From positions 1 through 64,000 of the IMG/VR virus record IMGVR_UViG_3300032293_001441: a stretch of 64,000 nucleotides of DNA; one strand, 5' to 3'. Shown here piece by piece: positions 59,272 through 64,000 of this stretch. The notes below the pieces were generated by a model. The model was not told the DNA's origin, made no database searches, and worked only from the letters and a program-made list of their open reading frames with translations. The first letter of the stretch is position 1. Every line of letters starts with the position of its first letter. Both the position numbers and the translations under genes were made by a program. This DNA comes from a virus.

Positions 59272-59310
59272 GAATGGGCGTCAAGCGAGCTATCAACTTG
59301 ACGCCCATTC
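59272..59310. repeat. 14-bp perfect inverted repeat
   Basis: Arms GAATGGGCGTCAAG and CTTGACGCCCATTC with an 11-nt loop. No U run follows on either side, so an operator, origin element or processing hairpin is as likely as a terminator. Confidence 0.75.
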
Positions 59311-59359
59311 AATGACCCCACCGGAGGGGCGATTGAAACCGGCGGGAAACTCTAGTGGT

Positions 59360-59386
59360 GCAGCCTCTCCACGGCGGAGAGGCTGC
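59360..59386 (-). terminator. Hairpin after the 99-residue gene
   Basis: Arms GCAGCCTCTC and GAGAGGCTGC pair over 10 bp with a 7-nt loop, 14 nt after the stop of the gene at 59401. No U run follows, so termination is uncertain. Confidence 0.45.
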
Positions 59387-59400
59387 GACCGTTGCGGGGG

Positions 59401-59700
59401 TTAGTCGAGCACGTTGAAATACGCCTCCTTGTCCAACTTCAAGACCAGGTAGCGGGCGCGGTCGTAGATGCCGATTGCAACCGGCTTGCGGTTGTACGAC
59501 ATCTTGCCGCTCATCGCGTAGTTGTTGTACGCGACTTGCGCGAAGCGGATGAGCGCCGCCGCCAGCGGGGTAGTGGTCACGCGGTGAGCGTTCCACGGGT
59601 TGACCACCTCGGTGGACTGGTCGGAGATGACCAGACCGTAGTCGGCGGTCAACTTGTTGACCAGATTCGTCTCGGGCTTGGTGAGGGTGATGTTGTTCAC
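59401..59700 (-). CDS. Unknown small protein
   Basis: A 99-residue protein (opens MNNITLTKPETNLVNKLTAD) with AAALIRFAQVAYNNYAMSG and PVAIGIYDRARYLVLKLDK. No family recognised. Codon use is GC-rich. The ATG is preceded by TTGTTAAAAATAAAAAATCT, which resembles the early element recurring at 60.5-62.1 kb. A hairpin lies just after the stop. Confidence 0.7.
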   Translation of the reverse strand: MNNITLTKPETNLVNKLTADYGLVISDQSTEVVNPWNAHRVTTTPLAAALIRFAQVAYNNYAMSGKMSYNRKPVAIGIYDRARYLVLKLDKEAYFNVLD

Positions 59701-59878
59701 GATGCAGACCCTAGCAGATTTTTTATTTTTAACAAGGATATTCTTTCAGTTTATCCCAGAAAGTTCAAATGCCACTTTTGGTATTGACATTTTAATAAAA
59801 GTATGAATGGAGTCGCCATTCGATACTTTGAGCAAAGGAAGAGGAAGGGGCTTGCGCTCCCCCCCCCCCCCACCTAAA
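59701..59878. other. Non-coding gap with a C13 homopolymer
   Basis: About 180 nt with no supported gene. It contains a run of 13 C (59859-59871) just after the stop of the next gene and AT-rich DNA near the start of the 99-residue gene. The run may also be a sequencing artefact. Confidence 0.6.
59859..59871. repeat. Homopolymer of 13 C
   Basis: A single-base tract prone to slippage and sequencing errors. Its length should not be trusted from one assembly. Confidence 0.8.
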
Positions 59879-60166
59879 TTAAACCAACTCCTCGACTTGC
59901 GCCGCCTCTGCGGCTTCAGCCTGCAAGCGAGCGACCTTGACCGCTTCCTTGACCAGGCGGGCATAGGTAGATGCATTTCCCGCCTTGATGGTGTATTCGT
60001 CCGTATCAATGCCGTGCAGATCAAACGCCTCCGTCGCGGCGGCAGCGTCATCCACCCAGACCGTCTGCGACGGGCTGTCGATGAACAGGTGAATGTTGCT
60101 CAAATCCAGAGCGACCGTGCCATACTTGAACAGGGTGGCGTTCTTGAACGAGATAACGTGCTTCAT
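59879..60166 (-). CDS. Small unknown protein
   Basis: A 95-residue protein (opens MKHVISFKNATLFKYGTVAL). It has a beta segment VALDLSNIHLFIDSPSQTVWV and an Ala/Glu-rich helical C-terminus (KVARLQAEAAEAAQVEELV). No family recognised. It lies in a run of small early-type genes. An 8-bp hairpin AACCAAGC/GCTTGGTT lies 24 nt upstream. Confidence 0.68.
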   Translation of the reverse strand: MKHVISFKNATLFKYGTVALDLSNIHLFIDSPSQTVWVDDAAAATEAFDLHGIDTDEYTIKAGNASTYARLVKEAVKVARLQAEAAEAAQVEELV

Positions 60167-60190
60167 ATCTAGGTTGTTAGATCAATCAGG

Positions 60191-60211
60191 AACCAAGCGT
60201 TGTGCTTGGTT
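60191..60211. repeat. 8-bp hairpin upstream of the 95-residue gene
   Basis: Arms AACCAAGC and GCTTGGTT with a 5-nt loop. It is not followed by a U run on either strand, so a terminator is unlikely. Confidence 0.5.
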
Positions 60212-60284
60212 GTCATTCCATCTTGATCCAACGAAAGTAAGAGATCAGAAAAAAATAAAATGTCCAGAAGAAAATGGAAGTATC

Positions 60285-60491
60285 TTACTTGATAAATCCT
60301 GCTGCCTTTAGACGCAACTCTGTGTCAAACTTGGCTTTTTCACGCATAAAGCCAGCAACATCAGACTCTTCCCACAAGCCACCGCCGCGCTCCCAGCGGG
60401 CAGCAGGATCACCATACTTCTGCTCTGGATAGCACCGCTTAAAGCCATAGTCTTCTGCCAGAGCAATCAGATGCGAGTTTGTTAGCGTCAT
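60285..60491 (-). CDS. Small unknown protein
   Basis: A 68-residue protein (opens MTLTNSHLIALAEDYGFKRC) with a Gly/Trp-rich middle (RWERGGGLWEESD) and a basic, helical end. No family recognised. A sigma70-like early element (60498-60525) ends 6 nt before the ATG. Confidence 0.7.
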   Translation of the reverse strand: MTLTNSHLIALAEDYGFKRCYPEQKYGDPAARWERGGGLWEESDVAGFMREKAKFDTELRLKAAGFIK

Positions 60492-60497
60492 AACAGT

Positions 60498-60525
60498 AGA
60501 CTACCTAAATTTTATAAAAAGTCAA
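60498..60525 (-). promoter_or_regulatory. Early promoter element, copy 1
   Basis: Minus strand TTGACT, 16-bp spacer, TAGTCT. The spacer contains TATAAAAT. One of several near-identical copies between small genes. Confidence 0.65.
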
Positions 60526-60529
60526 GCAC

Positions 60530-60739
60530 TTACTTCCGATTGAGCCAAGTAATGGTCTTGTCCACTACCTTGAACATACCGGCTCCAATTACCCCTACCA
60601 AAACAATAACAGGGCCAAGGGCCAGTACCAACTTGAGCAACGAGACATTTTTGATGCTCAAATCGTCGGGCAGGCTGAATAATACAAACATACCGAACAC
60701 AGTCCAAAGTACGAGGGTGGCGATAAGGATGGTAGTCAT
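60530..60739 (-). CDS. Small membrane protein A
   Basis: A 69-residue protein with two hydrophobic segments: ~3-23 (TILIATLVLWTVFGMFVLFS) and ~36-56 (LVLALGPVIVLVGVIGAGMF). The loop and ends are charged. The next gene downstream has the same architecture, so the two are probably paralogues. Function unknown. Confidence 0.7.
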   Translation of the reverse strand: MTTILIATLVLWTVFGMFVLFSLPDDLSIKNVSLLKLVLALGPVIVLVGVIGAGMFKVVDKTITWLNRK

Positions 60740-60749
60740 CTTGGATAGT

Positions 60750-60777
60750 ACTGTGATAGATTTTATAGAAATGTCAA
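60750..60777 (-). promoter_or_regulatory. Early promoter element, divergent copy
   Basis: Minus strand TTGACATTTCTATAAAATCT, sharing the TATAAAAT core, followed by a poorly matched -10. The spacing to a -10 is uncertain. Confidence 0.5.
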
Positions 60778-60778
60778 G

Positions 60779-60967
60779 TTACTTCTGAATAAAACTGAAT
60801 CGCACTAGCAGAAAAAGTGGAGAGGCAACGGGGCCATAATAAAGAATAGCCTCGGCAATGCTAACATCAAGATATTCTTCTTTGGAATATGTACCAAATG
60901 CTAGTATGGCGGTGCAGATGCCAAACAGCGACCAAGTAGCGAGTAGTCCAAGGATAATGTCGATCAT
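60779..60967 (-). CDS. Small membrane protein B
   Basis: A 62-residue protein with two hydrophobic segments: ~3-23 (DIILGLLATWSLFGICTAIL) and ~40-58 (AILYYGPVASPLFLLVRFSF). It resembles membrane protein A in length and layout (TWSLFG versus LWTVFG). A function in membrane or superinfection control is a guess only. It is preceded by the element at 60975-61002. Confidence 0.7.
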   Translation of the reverse strand: MIDIILGLLATWSLFGICTAILAFGTYSKEEYLDVSIAEAILYYGPVASPLFLLVRFSFIQK

Positions 60968-60974
60968 TGGGGAT

Positions 60975-61002
60975 AGACTACCTAAATTTTATAAAAAGTC
61001 AA
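60975..61002 (-). promoter_or_regulatory. Early promoter element, copy 2
   Basis: Minus strand TTGACT, 16-bp spacer, TAGTCT, identical to copy 1 over 30 bases. Confidence 0.65.
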
Positions 61003-61008
61003 GAACTA

Positions 61009-61221
61009 TTAGCGATCAATTTCGACCAAGATTGCCTTTTGCCAATCCCTGTCTGCGCTGAACCACATACTGAACAGTTCGTGATTAACATCACTGCTGC
61101 CAACTTCTTCAAATCCGTTGTTGACTAGGCGCTGACCGGCGCAACTGCGAAGAATGTTCTGAGTAATGATGCCCAGAAGATTGTATTGGCTGAAACACTC
61201 TTTCCAAGTTTCGTAGTTCAT
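61009..61221 (-). CDS. Small unknown protein
   Basis: A 70-residue protein (opens MNYETWKECFSQYNLLGIIT) with NILRSCAGQRLVNNGFEEVG and a Trp-rich end. No family recognised. It lies between two copies of the early element. Confidence 0.7.
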   Translation of the reverse strand: MNYETWKECFSQYNLLGIITQNILRSCAGQRLVNNGFEEVGSSDVNHELFSMWFSADRDWQKAILVEIDR

Positions 61222-61230
61222 TGTGCTGGT

Positions 61231-61258
61231 AGAGTACTTAAATTTTATAAAAAGTCAA
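61231..61258 (-). promoter_or_regulatory. Early promoter element, copy 3
   Basis: Minus strand TTGACT, 16-bp spacer, TACTCT. The TTGACT-to-TTTA part is the same as copies 1 and 2. Confidence 0.6.
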
Positions 61259-61884
61259 GCAAGAACCAATTTTTTCTTGGGAGTCTTTAGATTAATATTT
61301 TTCATACCACGCCAAACCTTCAAAAGCATATACTTTTGATTCTTATATTTCTTAAATCCCAACTTGGCCCAATGCTTGCGTAACTTTGCTCTGCGACGAT
61401 TAATTTCTTCGTCGGTCTCGCCTTCTGTATCACAATAAAACGGGCTAGGCTTCACAGCAACAATTTCTCCGTGACCAACGTAATTGAGAATAAAATCGCG
61501 AATAACAACCAACCCAATGTTCATTCCACGATATTCTGGGTCAATTTTTATTGAATCAATGATGGTGAAATCATCAGAAGGAAAATCGTTATCGTTGACG
61601 ATGTGTTCCTTGATTTCATAATCATCATTAAGTATTTCGTTAGCAACATCTGTTACCGTCTGGGTTACGTCCAATAGATCAAACAGTTGGGAGTCATCAT
61701 CTTTGAAGCAACTATTTAACGCAACTTTGCAGATGCAAAACTCGCCAATATCTTTGGTGCTAGCATCCGGCTGATATAAAAGAATACTTCCAGAAAACTC
61801 TGTGTAATAATCCGCACCGTCCCAGTCGCGAACCTTCTTACTAAATGAAACTCTATAAGAAATGTCCTCTTTGGTGATATCCAT
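61255..61884 (-). CDS. GNAT-like N-acetyltransferase
   Basis: A 209-residue protein. Residues ~107-140 (FTIIDSIKIDPEYRGMNIGL, VVIRDFILNYVG) form the GNAT core with a V/I-D-P-x-Y-R-G-x-x-I-G acetyl-CoA loop. A later KLRKHWAKLGFKKYKNQKYM (~170-190) fits the C-terminal part of the fold. The N-terminal half has beta segments SKKVRDWDGADYYTEF. Substrate unknown; phage acetyltransferases can modify host proteins or tRNA. A copy of the early element precedes it. Confidence 0.75.
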   Translation of the reverse strand: MDITKEDISYRVSFSKKVRDWDGADYYTEFSGSILLYQPDASTKDIGEFCICKVALNSCFKDDDSQLFDLLDVTQTVTDVANEILNDDYEIKEHIVNDNDFPSDDFTIIDSIKIDPEYRGMNIGLVVIRDFILNYVGHGEIVAVKPSPFYCDTEGETDEEINRRRAKLRKHWAKLGFKKYKNQKYMLLKVWRGMKNINLKTPKKKLVLA

Positions 61885-61899
61885 AGTATTGATAATGAT

Positions 61900-61927
61900 A
61901 GACTACCTAAATTTTATAAAAAGTCAA
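61900..61927 (-). promoter_or_regulatory. Early promoter element, copy 4
   Basis: Minus strand TTGACT, 16-bp spacer, TAGTCT, identical to copies 1 and 2 in the TTGACT-to-TAGTCT part. Confidence 0.65.
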
Positions 61928-61930
61928 GAG

Positions 61931-62059
61931 TTATTCCCAGCGATTCGCATATTTGTTTTTGCGATTGTATGCGCCCTTGCCCTTCTTGGGCTTGTGGACG
62001 ACGCCACCAAGGTTGACACCGGAAGTGAAAACAGAGCGAAGTTTGGTATTGATCTTCAT
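61931..62059 (-). CDS. Very small basic protein (42 residues)
   Basis: A 42-residue ORF starting MKINTKLRSVFTSGVNLGGV and ending GKGAYNRKNKYANRWE. The Lys/Gly/Arg-rich C-terminus suggests nucleic acid or ribosome contact. It lies between two early elements, in the same spacing pattern as its neighbours, which supports it being a real gene. A GTGCCA/TGGCAC hairpin lies in the leader. Confidence 0.65.
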   Translation of the reverse strand: MKINTKLRSVFTSGVNLGGVVHKPKKGKGAYNRKNKYANRWE

Positions 62060-62068
62060 TGTGCCAAC

Positions 62069-62097
62069 AACTATGGCACTTTTTATAGAAAAGTCAA
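62069..62097 (-). promoter_or_regulatory. Early promoter element, copy 5
   Basis: Minus strand TTGACTTTTCTATAAAAAGT, with TAGTTG at -10 after 18 bp or ATAGTT after 17 bp. The leader can form a GTGCCA/TGGCAC hairpin. Confidence 0.55.
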
Positions 62098-62300
62098 GAA
62101 CTATCTTCGCGATCCATAATTGCTATTCTAAGTTTGGCATATTCACCCAGCCATAATGCCAGCATTTCTTGACTATTTTCTTTGACGGTGCCTGCCATTA
62201 CAAGCAGCATACTTTGAGTATTTTTATCACCCAGTTCGCCAAATCTATTTGCCAAATCTATCAGGCATTGCACCAGTTGATTTTTTGTATCTTCGTTCAT
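62094..62300 (-). CDS. Small helical protein
   Basis: A 68-residue protein (opens MNEDTKNQLVQCLIDLANRF), mostly amphipathic helix, with an acidic C-terminus. No family recognised. Its ATG overlaps the stop of the 55-residue gene upstream (ATGA), so the two are co-translated. Confidence 0.68.
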   Translation of the reverse strand: MNEDTKNQLVQCLIDLANRFGELGDKNTQSMLLVMAGTVKENSQEMLALWLGEYAKLRIAIMDREDSS

Positions 62301-62464
62301 ACTTCACGAATCGTGGAGATTTCAGAATAATGAACGGGGTATTCATCTACTCCAATAATAACATATTCGCCAGCCACATTAGCATAGCCAGTAAAATATC
62401 TACCATCATTTGTGTGTAGATGAATATTCTTTTTGTTTAGCGAAAATAGGTCGTTATTTTTCAT
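62297..62464 (-). CDS. Small unknown protein (55 residues)
   Basis: A 55-residue ORF starting MKNNDLFSLNKKNIHLHTND, with beta segments GRYFTGYANVAGEYVIIGVDE. It overlaps the next gene by 4 nt (ATGA). It has its own promoter (62472-62499), placed inside the 3' end of the methyltransferase gene. No family recognised. Confidence 0.7.
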   Translation of the reverse strand: MKNNDLFSLNKKNIHLHTNDGRYFTGYANVAGEYVIIGVDEYPVHYSEISTIREV

Positions 62465-62469
62465 ACGTT

Positions 62470-63225
62470 CTAATCTATCTGTAGTTCTTTTTTTGTCAAG
62501 GCTATACGTTCATTGGTTATGTTATAATACTTCAGGCTTATTTCACTACCAATGTATTTTCTATTACTTTTTAGGCAAGATACTGCTACGGTGCCTGTGC
62601 CAGTAAATGGGTCATATACTATATCATCTACATTACTGAAGTTATGTATTATTTTATTAGATAGTTCTAACGGAAAAGAAGCGCCGTGTTCTTTACTGAA
62701 CTTTTCGCCTCTGCTTATTTGCCAGATATCTTCTAACTTGCCTCTGCCAAAATTACATTTCTTGAATTGGCGAGAAATAGCATTACTTTTCTCAAATACT
62801 AAAATAAGTTCGGTGCGTCTATTCAATACACCACTTTGCATAGATGGCTGACCGTGGTTTTTATCCCATACAATAATATCTTTTAGATGATTAGAAAACT
62901 CGCCAATCATCTTGAAAAAAGCAACCTTGCTGCCAGTTACAATCTGAATGTTGTAAAAAACAATCTTGCTGGTTCTTATTAGTTCAGAAAGTATCTTGCT
63001 GTGCAGTCTATGAAAATCATCAATCGGTAGATTATCATCAAAGCCAACATACTTTGTACTAAACTCTTCTTTGACTATTTGGCGGCTACAATACTTGCCA
63101 TTACGAATTCTTAGATTCATATTGTATGGCGGCGAAGTAAATACCAAATCAACAAAACTGTCTGGCATACGAGCCATCGTAGCCAGACAGTCCTCATTGT
63201 AAATCTTGTTCAGTTCAAGACTCAT
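62470..63225 (-). CDS. DNA methyltransferase (N6-adenine/N4-cytosine, beta-type order)
   Basis: A 251-residue protein. The catalytic motif TSPPYN lies at 30-35 and the SAM-binding motif DPFTGTGT at ~205-212, the beta-class order. MSLELNKIYNEDCLATMARM starts the N-terminus (ATG 63223-63225; a start 36 nt upstream adds 12 atypical residues). The target recognition region lies between the motifs. Phage copies protect DNA from restriction or compete with host modification. It overlaps the Api92-like gene by 11 nt. Confidence 0.88.
   Translation of the reverse strand: MSLELNKIYNEDCLATMARMPDSFVDLVFTSPPYNMNLRIRNGKYCSRQIVKEEFSTKYVGFDDNLPIDDFHRLHSKILSELIRTSKIVFYNIQIVTGSKVAFFKMIGEFSNHLKDIIVWDKNHGQPSMQSGVLNRRTELILVFEKSNAISRQFKKCNFGRGKLEDIWQISRGEKFSKEHGASFPLELSNKIIHNFSNVDDIVYDPFTGTGTVAVSCLKSNRKYIGSEISLKYYNITNERIALTKKELQID
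62472..62499 (-). promoter_or_regulatory. Sigma70-like promoter inside the methyltransferase 3' end
   Basis: Minus strand TTGACA, 16-bp spacer, TAGATT. It reads into the 55-residue gene. It overlaps the final codons of the methyltransferase. Confidence 0.6.
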
Positions 63226-63763
63226 CTTCTTCTTCCAGATGCTCGAACGGGTCAAAATCAAACTCGTCGATCACAAACTGGCGATACAACACCGTTTCTT
63301 CTTCATCTTCACAGTCATAACTAACCTCGTCATAATCCTCGCCAGCGATTGTAAGACGACCAGCAAAACCAACTCCACACTCATAATACTTGTGAGTAAA
63401 ACTCAGTTCTGGAAACAACGTGGATAGATACTTGGTTGCTTCAAGCGACGGACCCCACGCACTATCAAAACTGTAATAGATGTTATTGTCGCTGGCAGTA
63501 TCCTCGCTGGCCTCGATGTCCCACTTCGTACCCCAATACTTGACGTGCCAGTCGTACCAGTTGTCGGAACCATACTTTTCGATCAGTTCCTTGCTTTTGT
63601 CGGCTTGGGCCTCGGGGACAGGAGAAGTGGTCTCTTCCAGTTCCTGCGGCATAGGACGAATCTTCTGAAGCGTCAGCGGCTCGCCATTGAGCCACTCACG
63701 GAACTTGACGATGCCATCAGCATCACCATCAATAGACAACGTATTGAAACAATAGTTGGGCAT
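63215..63763 (-). CDS. Api92-like protein with ferredoxin-like fold
   Basis: A 182-residue protein with the Api92/YubB-type layout: the opening MPNYCFNTLSIDGDADGIVK, the conserved PMPQELEET (~37-45), and WYDWHVKYWGTKWDIEASED (~69-88) followed by a WGPSLEATKYLSTLFPELSF segment. This family is found on phages and plasmids; its function is unclear. It overlaps the methyltransferase by 11 nt. The acidic C-terminus is Asp/Glu-rich. Confidence 0.8.
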   Translation of the reverse strand: MPNYCFNTLSIDGDADGIVKFREWLNGEPLTLQKIRPMPQELEETTSPVPEAQADKSKELIEKYGSDNWYDWHVKYWGTKWDIEASEDTASDNNIYYSFDSAWGPSLEATKYLSTLFPELSFTHKYYECGVGFAGRLTIAGEDYDEVSYDCEDEEETVLYRQFVIDEFDFDPFEHLEEEDES

Positions 63764-63770
63764 AGGAGAA

Positions 63771-63800
63771 TAGATTGATGTACTTTTTATCTAATGTCAA
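63771..63800 (-). promoter_or_regulatory. Promoter-like sequence before the Api92-like gene
   Basis: Minus strand TTGACA, about 17-19 bp, then CAATCT or ATCTAT. It overlaps the end of the gene at 63797. The -10 box is a poor match. Confidence 0.4.
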
Positions 63801-64000
63801 GAACGATGTGGAGAAACTCGTTTGAGGCAAGTGCCATAGCCAGGTCGCCTCGTTGCCTTGTCGTGCGCCCTAGCCTGATCCTCGGTCATAAGCATCAGGC
63901 TCGGCGCGGTCTTGTGGTCAAAGACCAGACGCCCCACCAACCTTGGCTTTGGTCCGTTTAGGATGTCAGCCAAAGTGGCGGGAGGAACGATGTCACTCAT
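63797..64000 (-). CDS. Small unknown protein at the right edge
   Basis: A 67-residue protein beginning with the ATG at the last base of the window (MSDIVPPATLADILNGPKPR). The start coincides with the edge, so a longer N-terminus outside the window cannot be excluded. The middle LVFDHKTAPSLMLMTEDQAR is helical. GC-rich like other early genes. No family recognised. Confidence 0.55.
   Translation of the reverse strand: MSDIVPPATLADILNGPKPRLVGRLVFDHKTAPSLMLMTEDQARAHDKATRRPGYGTCLKRVSPHRS

Larger units (their letters stand above)
59071..59400. other. Non-coding leader with three hairpins
   Basis: About 330 nt without a supported gene. It contains a terminator-like hairpin (59226-59255), a 14-bp perfect inverted repeat (59272-59310) and a 10-bp hairpin (59360-59386). 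Several TTGAC words occur, but no single promoter is clear. Confidence 0.6.

Noticed and set aside
59859-59871. C13 tract as a phase-variation switch
   Set aside because: It lies outside coding sequence and may be a sequencing error. There is no promoter spacing to alter that I could identify.

Overview
The window looks like part of the genome of a large tailed bacteriophage with a contractile (T4-type) tail, probably aquatic. Evidence: T4-style baseplate wedge proteins (gp6-like at 19372-21327, gp25-like at 21324-21734), a gpV/gp5-like spike protein (24761-26416), a gp55-like late sigma factor (26826-27734), a gp47/gp46-type recombination nuclease (2613-5819), a DnaG/gp61-like primase (5825-6799) and a RuvC-like resolvase (7182-7673). 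It also has auxiliary genes typical of aquatic T4-like phages: peptide deformylase, Hsp20, PhoH and an HD hydrolase. The host cannot be named from this sequence. I saw no integrase, transposase, rRNA or convincing tRNA.

Layout (almost everything is on the minus strand and so is transcribed right to left). 1-2.6 kb: fibre-type proteins. 2.6-8 kb: DNA recombination, priming and resolution. 8-26.8 kb: a virion block of large structural proteins (FG-GAP propeller plus dockerin-like loops, LamG, DNRLRE-like) and the baseplate genes. 26.8-34.1 kb: late sigma factor, deformylase, a coiled-coil membrane protein, a secreted Ig-domain protein, a candidate small RNA, Hsp20 and an HD hydrolase. 34.2-42.4 kb: a six-gene glycosyltransferase/methyltransferase operon directly downstream of two fibre genes. 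42.5-45.7 kb: PhoH and many small proteins, including two HExxH proteins and an AT-hook protein. 45.9-51 kb: a second glycosyltransferase operon directly downstream of two Thr/Pro-rich fibre genes. 51-58 kb: a beta-helix/LamG tailspike and probable accessory virion proteins. 58-59.4 kb: a gene-poor boundary with G-quadruplex-prone tracts and hairpins. 58.4-64 kb: small, partly GC-richer early-type genes, a GNAT acetyltransferase, an N6A/N4C DNA methyltransferase and an Api92-like protein.

Regulation appears to fall into two classes. Many genes in the left 57 kb have the octamer TATTTATA (or a one-base variant) just before the start codon. This is the reverse complement of the T4 late promoter TATAAATA. 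Genes of the early/auxiliary type instead have sigma70-like TTGACA/TTGACT boxes, and a near-identical TTGAC-TTTTTATAAAATTTA element recurs between small genes at 60.5-62.1 kb.

The most exciting feature is a possible virion glycosylation system. Three fibre proteins share one N-terminal docking module followed by mucin-like Thr/Pro/Ser-rich linkers. Two glycosyltransferase operons lie immediately downstream of them, and these include families related to the enzymes that glycosylate collagen (PLOD-like, GT25) and Skp1 (GlcNAc transferase). I infer that the phage decorates its own fibres with O-glycans; the sequence shows the gene arrangement, not the chemistry.
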